Shown here in pieces: positions 6,832-16,104 of a stretch of 64,000 nt of DNA (positions within the stretch are counted from its first letter, which is position 1; every line of letters starts with the position of its first letter). A program made the translations under genes and the position numbers. This DNA comes from Chloroflexota bacterium (GTDB lineage: Bacteria; Chloroflexota; Anaerolineae; UBA4142): the NCBI GenBank assembly GCA_016208315.1, contig JACQYF010000139.1, forward strand, positions 1-64,000, written 5' to 3'. The notes under the pieces were generated by a model. It did not search any database. It had not been told where the DNA came from and worked only from the letters and a program-made list of their open reading frames with translations.

Positions 6832-8355
6832 TCAATGTCCCTGACCATTTCCGTGGTTAAATGAAAAGATGAGGGGCGCGGGTTCATAGGCGACACCCTC
6901 TCGCTCAGCGCGAACGCGCGCGTGTTGCCGCGCCGCGAGTTGCTCACGCGCTTGTTCGCGATAGCCGACGTTGTTATAGGCGCAGAACGGAATCTGTTTG
7001 CCATCGGGCAACAAGATTTCTTTGCAACACTTCATCACGTTTTTCTGATTGAACGTCCAGGGATCGAGAAAATCCTGAAGCATGATCATAAAGATGTGGT
7101 CGGTCAGCGCGCTCAAATCGAAACCGCCATCGGGCAAGCCGCACGCGGCGCAGGTCAGCGCAAATACTTGCGCGGCTTTGGGCGAACCTGGGACTGCCGA
7201 CGATGACCACAATCCTTCCAAAGCCGTCTTGATGTCCCCCGCAAGATCGGGTGCGACGCGATTGGTGATATAGTCCAGATAGTCGTCCACGTTGATCAAA
7301 CGCGTGATCGGCGTAACCGCATCGCCGTCCACGTACGCATACGTGACTGAATTGCACGTGGGAAAGCAACACGGCACGGGCACAAAATCGGATTTGAAGA
7401 ATTTGCCCTCGGTCTGCGCTTCGATCAAGTTGAGGACATCGGGAATCGTGATGCGTTGAAGCGGATCATGTTCGCCGTGCCGACCCGAATGAAACGCGGG
7501 TTGGAAATTGATGCCGCGCACGGCAGGGTGCGCCAAACCAAATTGAACGATGCGACCGATCTCGTGTTCGTTCACGCCGCGTTCAATCGCCGGCACCAGG
7601 ACAACCGAACAACCGATGGAAGCCAGGCGATCCAGCGCGCGGATTTTTTCGGGCAAGAGATTGGGTTCGCCGCGAATCGCGCGATACGTCTCCGCCTCAA
7701 ATCCGTCAAATTGAAAATAGATCATCGGGCGAACCTCGGCAAGTTGAGCGAGAAAGGCGTCGTCGTGGGCGATCCGCCGACCATTCGTGTTGAGCATCAC
7801 GGCGCGAATATTTCGAGCCTGGGCGGCTTGGATCATGGGAATGATGTCGGGGTGGATGGTCGGTTCGCCACCCGAAAACTGCACCACTTCGGGATGCCCT
7901 TCCGTAGCAACGAACGCATCGAGCATCGTTTCGACCTCGCGTAAGGTGAGACTGTAGCCCGCACCCGCGTTGGCAAAACACAAGGGACAGTCCATATTGC
8001 ACGCGCTGTTGACTTCGATGATGCCGAGGCAGGCGTGCTGTTGATGATCGGGACAAAGCCCGCAATCGTGCGGACAACCGCGCTCGATTCTTGTGGTAAA
8101 CTGGAGTGGAATCGTCCCAGGTTTATTGAATCTGGAATTGGCGGTGTATGCCTGAGCATCGGCATAAATGAGCGATTCAAAATGACCGTGCTCTGGACAA
8201 CGCTTACGCATAAACACTTTGTTATCGCGCAGCAGGATGTGAGCATCGATCACGCACCGACACTGCGGACAGATACTGCGCGTGAGTTCGTAGAAAACAT
8301 AATCGGCATCTTTTTTCTTGGACGTGACGGAAGTCGCTGTTGCCAGGTCAATCAT
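6832..8355 (-). CDS. Radical SAM protein of the tetraether synthase (Tes)/MJ0619-like family
   Basis: In this 507-residue protein the radical SAM triad is C119, C123 and C126 (CNMDCPLC, CX3CX2C). It is preceded by Cys-rich elements: C29/C32/C34 with C53 ('CPEHGHF') and 'RGCPHDCGLCPDHQQHACL' (C94, C98, C101, C109). 'VQFSGGEPTIHPDI' is the SAM-binding GGE-type motif. Later cysteines ('PVPCCFPTC', 'VMKCCKEI') may bind auxiliary clusters. This layout matches the family that includes archaeal tetraether lipid synthase, which couples lipid tails, and MJ0619, proposed in pterin methylation. Bacterial members are mostly uncharacterised. AAGGAG precedes ATG 8355 by 9 bases. The partner gene is a methyltransferase, giving lipid coupling or modification, or pterin methylation, as candidate roles. 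Confidence 0.78.
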   Translation of the reverse strand: MIDLATATSVTSKKKDADYVFYELTRSICPQCRCVIDAHILLRDNKVFMRKRCPEHGHFESLIYADAQAYTANSRFNKPGTIPLQFTTRIERGCPHDCGLCPDHQQHACLGIIEVNSACNMDCPLCFANAGAGYSLTLREVETMLDAFVATEGHPEVVQFSGGEPTIHPDIIPMIQAAQARNIRAVMLNTNGRRIAHDDAFLAQLAEVRPMIYFQFDGFEAETYRAIRGEPNLLPEKIRALDRLASIGCSVVLVPAIERGVNEHEIGRIVQFGLAHPAVRGINFQPAFHSGRHGEHDPLQRITIPDVLNLIEAQTEGKFFKSDFVPVPCCFPTCNSVTYAYVDGDAVTPITRLINVDDYLDYITNRVAPDLAGDIKTALEGLWSSSAVPGSPKAAQVFALTCAACGLPDGGFDLSALTDHIFMIMLQDFLDPWTFNQKNVMKCCKEILLPDGKQIPFCAYNNVGYREQAREQLAARQHARVRAEREGVAYEPAPLIFSFNHGNGQGH

Positions 8356-8634
8356 TCGTTTGGTTCTCCTTTGAGTCGCAGAGCAACTTGGTTCGCACTC
8401 GTACAGACGTAGTGAGGTGCGAAATTCTTACACGCGTTGTCCGAAATATCTGTCCATAATCGAAATGGGCAGTGAAAGGTAAGTTTCCCTGTTACCACAG
8501 CGTCTATGCAGTGTTGAGCAAATCCACACTGTGGAGCGGCTGCTGGTGGAAGGTTTCAACAGCTCGGAATACGCAACATTTTCCATCGGGACTCGGAATG
8601 AGTCAAACAACTCTTGAACCAGTGAGAAGAAAAA
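8356..8634. other. Divergent intergenic region
   Basis: This 279-base region separates the radical SAM gene (minus) from the transaldolase fusion (plus) and must hold promoters for both. A short palindrome TCCACA-C-TGTGGA is centred near 8527, and GAGAAG lies before ATG 8635. No convincing -35/-10 pair or riboswitch fold was recognised. Confidence 0.4.
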
Positions 8635-11397
8635 ATGACGAAATCGATTCAACAAGCCCAGCAATTGGGACAATCCATTTGGTACGACAACATCCGGCGC
8701 GCCCTGCTCACCTCGGGCGAGTTGAAACGGCTGGTGGAGGATGGCGTGGTCGGCGTCACGTCCAACCCGAGTATTTTTGAAAAGGCGATTGTTGGCAGTA
8801 CCGACTATGATTCGGCGTTGCGGACGCTCGCGCAGGAAGGCAATGAACTGGATGCGATCTATGAGACGCTCGTGTTGGATGACATTGCCACGACTGCCGA
8901 TTTGTTGCGCCCAGTTTATGGTCGCACGGATGGGCGCGATGGCTACGTCAGCGTTGAGGTTCGTCCGACCCTAGCGCACGATACGGACGGCACGATCTCC
9001 GAAGCGCGGCGATTGTTCCACGCCTTGGCGCGTCCGAACGTAATGATCAAAGTGCCAGCGACGCCCGAAGGAATTCCTGCAATTGAAGCGCTGATCGCCG
9101 AAGGCATCAACGTCAACGTCACCCTCATCTTTTCAATTGAATCGTATGGGGCAGTCGCCGACGCGTACCTGAGGGGACTGGAAAAACGCGCGGCAAACGG
9201 CGGTGATCTGCGTCACGTGGCATCGGTCGCTTCCTTCTTCGTCAGCCGGGTAGATACGGCCGTGGATCGGCAACTTGACGCGCTCATTCGCGGCGGAAAA
9301 AAGGATTTGCAATCTTTACTCGGTCAAGCCGCGATGGCGAACAGCAAACTAGCGTATGCGCGCTTCAAGGAGATCTTTAACAGCCAACGTTTCGCTACGC
9401 TTCAAGCCCAGGGCGCGCGCGTGCAACGTCCCTTGTGGGCAAGCACGGGCACCAAGAATCCGCAGTACCGTGATGTCGTGTACGTCGAAGGACTGATTGG
9501 CGCAGACACGGTCAACACCGTACCGCCAGCGACGCTGACGGCGTTCAACGATCACGGTCAGGTCGCGGCAACGCTGGAAACAGGACTGGCTGAAGCGAAA
9601 CGGACCCTGGCACAACTTGCTGACGTGGGGATTGATCTTGCCACCATCACGCGCGATCTGCAAGCCGAAGGCGTTCAGGCATTTGTCGAGTCATTCGACA
9701 AACTACTCGCGAATCTTGACGACAAACGCGCGCGGTTGCTTGCCAATGCACACACCCACACGGCGAACCTGGGTACAACGCATGCCGATGTGGATGCAAC
9801 GCTTGTAGACTTGCAAAGGCGCGCTGTCGTTCGGCGAATCTGGGCAAAAGATCACACCGTTTGGAAATCCGACCCGCGCGAGATCACAAATCGGCTGGGC
9901 TGGCTGACTGTGGCAGACACTCTGCACGAGCACGCCGACGAATTGATCGCCTTTACCGATGAAATTCGCCGCGCCGGTTTCAAGGATGTCGTCTTGCTCG
10001 GTATGGGTGGAAGCAGTCTTGCGCCTGAAGTGTTTCGCGTGACCTTTGGCAAACGGCGCGGCTATCCTCGACTGCACGTACTGGATTCGACCATCCCCGC
10101 GTGGGTGCGGCGCGTGACCCAGGCGATTGATCCCGCGCACACGTTGTTCATTGTCTCCAGTAAATCAGGCGGCACGTTGGAGGTGAGATCATTCTTCAAA
10201 TATTTTTACGCGTTGGTTGCGAAGAACAAGCGCAAACGCGCGGGTGAAAATTTTATCGCGATCACCGATCCTAACACGAGTCTACAACAACTCGCCGAGT
10301 CGTATCACTTTCGCCGCGTCTTTATCAATCCGCCCGATATTGGCGGTCGCTATTCTGCGCTGTCCTACTTTGGAATTGTGCCGGCCGCGTTGGCGGGTGT
10401 CGATATTCACACACTGCTTCAACGGGGCGAGTGTATGGCTGAGAGTTGCGCCGAATGTGTGCCCGCGCACGAGAATCCTGGGGCGTGGCTGGGGGCGGTC
10501 CTCGGCGCCTTTGCGAAAGCAAGACGCGACAAAGTCACGTTCATCACCTCGCCCAGGATCGCAACGTTCGGGTTGTGGGCGGAGCAGTTGATTGCGGAAA
10601 GCACGGGCAAAGAAGGCAAGGGTATCTTGCCCATCGCACAGGAACCATTCGCTTCGGCAAAGGAATATGACGCCGATCGCGTTTTCGCTTATTTGCGATT
10701 GGATGGCGACGACAACCGCGCGAGTGATCGGCACGTCGTCGCGCTGGAAAAAGCGGGACAACCCGTGATTCGCGTGACCCTGCGCGATCGTTACGATCTG
10801 GGTGCGGAATTTTTCCGTTGGGAATTTGCGACGGCCATCGCGGGCGCGCTCATCGGCATCCATCCCTTCGATCAACCGAACGTGCAAGAAAGCAAAGATT
10901 ACACGGCGGCGGTCTTGAATGGCGCGCGCGCCAAAAGCATGATTCCACCAACGCCCAATACTGGCACACTGGCTGATCTTTTGGCGCAAGCCCATTCGGG
11001 CGACTATGTAGCACTGATGGCGTACGTGAACGGCACGCCACAAGTGGACGCGGCGTTGAATGATTTGCGCTCGGTCCTTTTGAAGCAGTATCGCTTGCCC
11101 AACACACTGGGCTATGGACCGCGCTTTTTACACTCGACGGGACAATTGCATAAGGGGGGCGCGAACAAGGGACTGTTCGTGCAACTGACAGCCGATGGGG
11201 GTGAAACCTTGCCTGTGCCTGACGAAGGATATAGTTTCGCTCAACTCGCCGCCTCTCAAGTGGTGGGCGATTACGCATCCTTGCTCAATCACGAGCGACG
11301 CGTGGTGAGGATCCACTTGGGAAGAAACAGCGTACACGAGATTCGCCAGTTGATTGCCGAATTGAAAAGCGCACGTACACGCAGAGGTCGCCGATGA
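8635..11397 (+). CDS. tal-pgi: Bifunctional transaldolase / glucose-6-phosphate isomerase fusion
   Basis: This is a 920-residue fusion. Residues of about 1-370 are transaldolase: 'GVTSNPSIFEKAI', 'RPNVMIKVPATPEGIPAIEAL' with the Schiff-base Lys in 'MIKVPAT', and 'NVNVTLIFSIESY'. Residues of about 400-920 are phosphoglucose isomerase: 'VVLLGMGGSSLAPEVFR', 'LFIVSSKSGGTLEVRSFFKY' and 'GGRYSALSYFGIVPAAL'. The first half moves dihydroxyacetone units between sugar phosphates (EC 2.2.1.2) and the second interconverts glucose- and fructose-6-phosphate (EC 5.3.1.9). The same fusion is known in several Chloroflexota, cyanobacteria and actinobacteria. The stop overlaps the next ATG (ATGA). It links the oxidative and non-oxidative pentose phosphate branches within one locus. 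Confidence 0.94.
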   Translation: MTKSIQQAQQLGQSIWYDNIRRALLTSGELKRLVEDGVVGVTSNPSIFEKAIVGSTDYDSALRTLAQEGNELDAIYETLVLDDIATTADLLRPVYGRTDGRDGYVSVEVRPTLAHDTDGTISEARRLFHALARPNVMIKVPATPEGIPAIEALIAEGINVNVTLIFSIESYGAVADAYLRGLEKRAANGGDLRHVASVASFFVSRVDTAVDRQLDALIRGGKKDLQSLLGQAAMANSKLAYARFKEIFNSQRFATLQAQGARVQRPLWASTGTKNPQYRDVVYVEGLIGADTVNTVPPATLTAFNDHGQVAATLETGLAEAKRTLAQLADVGIDLATITRDLQAEGVQAFVESFDKLLANLDDKRARLLANAHTHTANLGTTHADVDATLVDLQRRAVVRRIWAKDHTVWKSDPREITNRLGWLTVADTLHEHADELIAFTDEIRRAGFKDVVLLGMGGSSLAPEVFRVTFGKRRGYPRLHVLDSTIPAWVRRVTQAIDPAHTLFIVSSKSGGTLEVRSFFKYFYALVAKNKRKRAGENFIAITDPNTSLQQLAESYHFRRVFINPPDIGGRYSALSYFGIVPAALAGVDIHTLLQRGECMAESCAECVPAHENPGAWLGAVLGAFAKARRDKVTFITSPRIATFGLWAEQLIAESTGKEGKGILPIAQEPFASAKEYDADRVFAYLRLDGDDNRASDRHVVALEKAGQPVIRVTLRDRYDLGAEFFRWEFATAIAGALIGIHPFDQPNVQESKDYTAAVLNGARAKSMIPPTPNTGTLADLLAQAHSGDYVALMAYVNGTPQVDAALNDLRSVLLKQYRLPNTLGYGPRFLHSTGQLHKGGANKGLFVQLTADGGETLPVPDEGYSFAQLAASQVVGDYASLLNHERRVVRIHLGRNSVHEIRQLIAELKSARTRRGRR

Positions 11398-12197
11398 TTC
11401 GCGCCGCACTCTTTGATCTCGACGGCACGCTCGTCAAAACCGAATGGTTGAAAATGTTATCGTACGCGGACGCAGTCCAGCAACTCAGTCCAACGTCTGT
11501 TACAATCGAGCAGGTGCAACAGGTGTTTATGCAAGTGGTCGGTCGCTCGCGCGAACAAGTGGCGACGACCCTGCTCGAACATTTCAATCTTGCCGTTGTA
11601 GCGCAGGCGCGTCTTGCGGAAATGAACGCGCAATTTCCCTGGCAAGTCCTAGCGCGTCTGCGAATGCAAGTGTACGACATGATGTTGGCGGATCCGCAAG
11701 TGTTGCGCGCGAATCAGTGGGAACACAACGTCGCATTGTTGCGCGCGGCAAAGCAAAGCGGTTGCCGCACCGCGCTCGCCAGTATGTCATACTGCGAGCA
11801 AGTCACCCGTATTCTCGATGCGGTTGGACTCGCGGATCAATTCGAGGTGATTCTTTCGCGCGACGATGTCGAAAAGCCAAAGCCCGATCCCGAAATCTAC
11901 TTGCTCGCGGCACGGTTGCTCGATACCCAGCCCGACGAATGTCTGGTGATCGAAGATTCGCCCGTAGGTGTGCAAGCGGCGGTCGCGGCAGGAATGAATT
12001 GCATCGCGGTCGCCACGCCGCTCACGCGCGAGCAACTGCACGCGCAGAAACTATTGTCCTCGGAATGGATCGTCGATGATCCTGTCACCTTGCCTGCGGT
12101 GGTCGAGCGGATGATCAAAGGTCACCTCGGTGATTCAATCGCACCATGGCAAAACACATTAGGCGGAAGGAACATCCAAAATGGAAAATCAATTTGA
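11394..12197 (+). CDS. HAD-family phosphatase/phosphoglucomutase-like hydrolase
   Basis: The 267-residue protein has HAD motif I 'FDLDGTLVKTE' (D8 nucleophile, D10), motif II 'TALASMS', a Lys/motif III region 'SRDDVEKPKPDPEIYLLAA' and motif IV 'CLVIEDSPVGVQAAVAAGM'. A helical cap sits between motifs I and II. These features fit the beta-phosphoglucomutase/GPH-like subgroup. The substrate, probably a sugar phosphate given the neighbours, is not determined. It overlaps both the upstream fusion gene (4 bases) and the following flavoprotein (17 bases), so it is in one operon. Confidence 0.85.
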   Translation: MIRAALFDLDGTLVKTEWLKMLSYADAVQQLSPTSVTIEQVQQVFMQVVGRSREQVATTLLEHFNLAVVAQARLAEMNAQFPWQVLARLRMQVYDMMLADPQVLRANQWEHNVALLRAAKQSGCRTALASMSYCEQVTRILDAVGLADQFEVILSRDDVEKPKPDPEIYLLAARLLDTQPDECLVIEDSPVGVQAAVAAGMNCIAVATPLTREQLHAQKLLSSEWIVDDPVTLPAVVERMIKGHLGDSIAPWQNTLGGRNIQNGKSI

Positions 12198-13590
12198 TCT
12201 AATTATCGTGGGCGGTGGCGCAGGCGCGTTTGCCGCCGCGATCAAAGCGAACGAGTATCAAGCCAAGACGTTGATGATCAACGCGGGTTTGCCGCTCGGC
12301 GGGACGTGTGTCAACGTCGGTTGCGTGCCGAGCAAGAATCTGCTCAAGGTCGGCGAGTTCAAATTTCACGCGCAGCATCACAACTTTGGCTCGATCAACA
12401 TCCCCGACGTGCAGTTCGATTTTCCGCGCGCGATTGACGAAGAACTGCAAACCGTCGCGGAACTGCGTCAGAAAAAATATAACGATGTGCTCGCGAATCT
12501 GGAGCACGTCACTTTACTCGAAGCGCGCGCGCGCTTTGTTTCGCCGCACGAAGTGGAAGCGCGTGGACAGAAATTCTACGGCGACCGATTCGTCATCGCG
12601 GTCGGCTCGACCGCACTGCCCCCGCCGATTCCTGGGATTGAAGAGGTCGGCTATCTGACGCACATCGAAGCGTTGCGGAACAAGCAACTGCCGCGCCGAC
12701 TGCTCGTGATCGGCGCGGGACCTGTCGCGCTTGAATTCGCGCAGATGTTCCGTCATTTCGGCAGTGAGGTGACGCTGGTCGTGCGTGGCAGTATGCTCTA
12801 CAAAAAAACAGAGCCAGAGATCTCTGATGCGCTCGAAGAATATCTGAAACAAGAAGGCATCACGATCTACAAACAGAGTCAGGTCAAACGCCTGCGCGTC
12901 GAGCGCGGTCAAAAGATCGCGACGCTGTTTTCCGACGGACGCGAAACCGAGATCGCGTTCGACGAATTGTTGATCGGCACGGGCAAAACACCGAACACGA
13001 GTGGACTCGGCTTAGACGCGGCAGGTGTTGCAATAAACGAACAGCACGCGATCCGGGTGAACGCCTGGTATCAGACGAACGTGCCGCATATCTACGCGGT
13101 CGGCGACGCGGTGGATTTGCCCAAGCGTCTCGAAACGACGGCAGGCAAGGAGGGCAGTTTTGCGACCACCAATCTGCTCACAGGTGTGAACAAAAAGAAG
13201 ATTGATTACGATCTCGTGCCCGCCGTTGTATTCACGTATCCAGCCGTTGCCGATGTCGGCATCTTGGATGAACAAGTGGGCGAGCGCGGCATCCAGTGCT
13301 ATTGCGGCACCGTTTATTTCGACCAGTTGCCCAAGTCGCTCATCATCAAGGACACCCGCGGGGCGATCAAGATGGTTGCCGAGGACAAGACGAATCGCAT
13401 CGTCGGCGTGCACATCGTCGCGCCGCACGCGGAGGAACTCATCAACGAGGCGATGTACATCCTGCGCGCGCGGATGACGATTGACGATGTGATTGATTCG
13501 CTGACTGTTTTTCCGACGCTCTCGGAGGCGATCAAACTCGCCGCGCTTTCGTTTCGGACCGACATTAGTCGCGTGAGTTGCTGTATTTAG
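12181..13590 (+). CDS. merA: Mercuric reductase-like pyridine nucleotide-disulfide oxidoreductase
   Basis: The 469-residue protein has the FAD motif 'LIIVGGGAGAFAAAIKANE', the redox disulfide 'GGTCVNVGCVPSKNL' (C43/C48), a NAD(P)-binding 'LLVIGAGPVALEFAQMF', and the FAD motif 'NVPHIYAVGDAVD'. The C-terminus ends S-C-C-I (C467, C468), the paired-Cys signature that hands Hg(II) to the active site in mercuric reductases (EC 1.16.1.1). There is no N-terminal HMA domain and no merR, merT or merP nearby, so mercury resistance is not certain; a related disulfide reductase is the alternative. Its place among NADPH-generating genes gives a plausible electron source. Confidence 0.8.
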   Translation: MENQFDLIIVGGGAGAFAAAIKANEYQAKTLMINAGLPLGGTCVNVGCVPSKNLLKVGEFKFHAQHHNFGSINIPDVQFDFPRAIDEELQTVAELRQKKYNDVLANLEHVTLLEARARFVSPHEVEARGQKFYGDRFVIAVGSTALPPPIPGIEEVGYLTHIEALRNKQLPRRLLVIGAGPVALEFAQMFRHFGSEVTLVVRGSMLYKKTEPEISDALEEYLKQEGITIYKQSQVKRLRVERGQKIATLFSDGRETEIAFDELLIGTGKTPNTSGLGLDAAGVAINEQHAIRVNAWYQTNVPHIYAVGDAVDLPKRLETTAGKEGSFATTNLLTGVNKKKIDYDLVPAVVFTYPAVADVGILDEQVGERGIQCYCGTVYFDQLPKSLIIKDTRGAIKMVAEDKTNRIVGVHIVAPHAEELINEAMYILRARMTIDDVIDSLTVFPTLSEAIKLAALSFRTDISRVSCCI

Positions 13591-13621
13591 ACCAAGATGG
13601 AAGAAAAATGAAGGAGAATGT

Positions 13622-14533
13622 ATGGAACTGGGAATGATTGGACTAGGTAAGATGGGCGCGAATATGACACGCCGATTGCTCAACGGTAATCATCGCGTCG
13701 TCGTGTTCGATCCGCGTGTCGAAGCGGTGCAAGAACTGCAAGCCATCGGTGCGGAAGGCACAGCATCGCTGACGGAACTAATCGGCAACGTGAAAACGCC
13801 GCGCACCGTTTGGGTGATGGTACCGTCAGGCAAGATTACGGAGGAGACGATTCAGGCACTCTCCGATTTGTTATCGCCAGGCGACACGGTGATTGACGGT
13901 GGCAACTCAAATTACAAAGATTCGCAACGTCGCGCAAAACTGCTCGAAGCGAAAGGACTGCACTTCATTGACGTTGGCACGAGCGGTGGCATTTGGGGCG
14001 TCACCGAGGGCTATAGTCTAATGATCGGCGGCGAAAAAGAAATCGTCGCGCGGCATCGCGCAATTTTTGAGACGCTTGCGCCAGCGCGCGACCAGGGTTG
14101 GGGACATGTCGGTCCCGCAGGCGCAGGGCATTTCGTCAAGATGATTCACAACGGCATCGAGTACGGATTGATGGAAGCGTATGCCGAAGGATTCGACATT
14201 CTGCAAGCGAAAAAAGAATTCAATCTCCGTCTGCATCAAATCGCCGAAATTTGGCGATACGGCAGCGTCGTCCGCTCGTGGCTGCTCGACTTGACCGCGC
14301 GGGCGTTGGCGGAGAACGAAACCTTGAGTGGCATCAAACCCTGGGTGCCCGATTCGGGCGAGGGACGCTGGACGGTTTTCGAGTCCATCGATCTCAATGT
14401 GCCTGCCCCCGCAATTACATTTTCTTTGCAACGTCGCTTGCGCTCGCGCGATTCCGAACCCTTCGCCGAAAAATTGCTAGCGGCGCAGCGCAATCAATTC
14501 GGGGGACACGCCGTAAAACGCGAGGAGAAATAA
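13622..14533 (+). CDS. gnd: 6-phosphogluconate dehydrogenase, short (decarboxylating) form
   Basis: This 303-residue enzyme oxidises 6-phosphogluconate to ribulose-5-phosphate and CO2. It has an N-terminal Rossmann motif 'LGMIGLGKMGANMTRRLL', the substrate motif 'DVGTSGGIWGVTEGYSLMIG' and the catalytic 'GAGHFVKMIHNGIEYGLMEA'. Its length is that of the NAD-preferring GndA/YqeC-type short family (about 300 residues) rather than the 470-residue form. The cofactor is not determined. AAGGAG precedes the start and zwf follows directly. Confidence 0.92.
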   Translation: MELGMIGLGKMGANMTRRLLNGNHRVVVFDPRVEAVQELQAIGAEGTASLTELIGNVKTPRTVWVMVPSGKITEETIQALSDLLSPGDTVIDGGNSNYKDSQRRAKLLEAKGLHFIDVGTSGGIWGVTEGYSLMIGGEKEIVARHRAIFETLAPARDQGWGHVGPAGAGHFVKMIHNGIEYGLMEAYAEGFDILQAKKEFNLRLHQIAEIWRYGSVVRSWLLDLTARALAENETLSGIKPWVPDSGEGRWTVFESIDLNVPAPAITFSLQRRLRSRDSEPFAEKLLAAQRNQFGGHAVKREEK

Positions 14534-16009
14534 ATGGCTGATACTACCACCATCGTCATCTTTGGCGCGTCGGGTGATTTGACGCAACGAAAACTCATTC
14601 CCGCGCTGTTCAATCTGCGTTGCAAACAACGTCTCCCAACTAATTTACAAATTGTTGGTGTCGCATCCACAGCATTGACCGACGCCGATTTTCGCGCTCG
14701 CCTGCGCGCAGGCGTGGACCAGTTTGCCGTGGCGCCGTTTACCGAAAACGAGTGGAACGATTTCTCGGCGCGGTTGTTTTATCGCGCGGGCGCGCGAAGC
14801 GTTACTGATTTCAAAACCTATGCGCGGCTGGCGCAATCGCTTGCGGAATTGGAACGCGGCGAGGTAGACCGATTGTATTACTTGGCGACGCCACCGCAAT
14901 TCTTTGCCGATATTGTCGCGGGGCTGGGTCGCGCGGGGATGACAAATGAAAGCGCGGGTTGGCGACGCGTCGTAATCGAAAAACCGTTTGGCAGTGACCT
15001 GGCTTCGGCGCGCGCACTCAATCAGAAATTGCATCAGACGCTGGACGAAAAACAAATCTATCGGATCGATCACTACTTGGGCAAGGAAACCGTTCAGAAC
15101 ATTCTGGTCTCGCGCTTTGCGAATATGGTGTACGAACCGCTGTGGAATCGCAACTATATCGACCACGTCCAAATCACGGTGGCGGAAGAAGTTGGGGTCG
15201 GGCATCGCGCAGGATATTATGATGGCGTCGGCGTTCTGCGCGATATGTTTCAAAATCACTTGCTGCAATTGCTCTCCCTCGTCGCGATGGAACCGCCCGC
15301 TTCGTTTGACGCCGACGCATCGCGCGAGCAAAAAGTGCAAGTGCTCAAAGCGATTCGACCCATTGCGATGGATCAGGTCGAGCATCACACGATGCGCGGT
15401 CAGTACCGCGGCTATCGCGAAGAAGCAGGTGTCGCACGCGATTCGCAAACCGAAACCTACGCCGCACTGCGGCTGTTCATCGACAACTGGCGTTGGCAAG
15501 ACGTGCCGTTCTATTTGCGCTCGGGCAAGCGAATGGCGGAAAAATCAAGCGAGGTGATCATTCAGTTCAAACAGCCGCCGCATTTGATGTTTCCGAATCC
15601 GCGTGAGCGTGAACTCGAACCCAATCGGCTCGCATTGTGTTTACAACCCGATGAAGGAATTCATCTGCGAACACAAGCCAAGGTTCCCGACACGGTGGCA
15701 GACTTGCGCTCGGTCGATTTGGAATTTCATTATCGCGATTCGTTTGGGGCGGACGCGATTCCTGAAGCATATGAGCGATTGTTGCTCGATGCGCTGAACG
15801 GCGATGCATCGCTCTTTACGCGCGGCGACCGCGCGGAAATTGCGTGGAGTTTACTCGATCCAATCATCGCCGCGTGGCATTCACCCGACGCGCCACTTTT
15901 GGCAACGTACGAGCCAGGAAGTTGGGGACCGCTTGATGCAGACGAATTCATCGCGCGCGACGGTAGGATGTGGTTGCGTGGATGTGGGCGGCACGTCAAA
16001 GAAAAATAG
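14534..16009 (+). CDS. zwf: Glucose-6-phosphate 1-dehydrogenase
   Basis: The 491-residue protein makes 6-phosphogluconolactone and NADPH from glucose-6-phosphate (EC 1.1.1.49). Signatures are the nucleotide motif 'VIFGASGDLTQRKLIPALF', 'VVIEKPFGSDLASARALN' and the substrate site 'RIDHYLGKETVQN' with the catalytic His of the family. The start codon is immediately downstream of the gnd stop, with GAGGAG overlapping the gnd end. With pgl and gnd it completes the oxidative branch in this window. Confidence 0.95.
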   Translation: MADTTTIVIFGASGDLTQRKLIPALFNLRCKQRLPTNLQIVGVASTALTDADFRARLRAGVDQFAVAPFTENEWNDFSARLFYRAGARSVTDFKTYARLAQSLAELERGEVDRLYYLATPPQFFADIVAGLGRAGMTNESAGWRRVVIEKPFGSDLASARALNQKLHQTLDEKQIYRIDHYLGKETVQNILVSRFANMVYEPLWNRNYIDHVQITVAEEVGVGHRAGYYDGVGVLRDMFQNHLLQLLSLVAMEPPASFDADASREQKVQVLKAIRPIAMDQVEHHTMRGQYRGYREEAGVARDSQTETYAALRLFIDNWRWQDVPFYLRSGKRMAEKSSEVIIQFKQPPHLMFPNPRERELEPNRLALCLQPDEGIHLRTQAKVPDTVADLRSVDLEFHYRDSFGADAIPEAYERLLLDALNGDASLFTRGDRAEIAWSLLDPIIAAWHSPDAPLLATYEPGSWGPLDADEFIARDGRMWLRGCGRHVKEK

Positions 16010-16032
16010 CGCGCATTGGGTTTGCGAAAGTA

Positions 16033-16050
16033 ATGTAAGCCACCTTACAT
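16033..16050. repeat. Short palindrome in the zwf-thioredoxin gap
   Basis: ATGTAAG (16033-16039) and CTTACAT (16044-16050) are exact inverse copies around CCAC. It could be an operator for the downstream thioredoxin gene. There is no T tract, so a terminator is unlikely. Confidence 0.4.
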
Positions 16051-16104
16051 CATTTTCGGTGAACTACCACTAGAATCGCGAGAGTAGATAGGAGATTGTC
16101 CAAG

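Noticed and set aside
8356-8634. Riboswitch or small RNA in the divergent gap
   Set aside because: No conserved riboswitch core or strong extended stem was recognised by eye.
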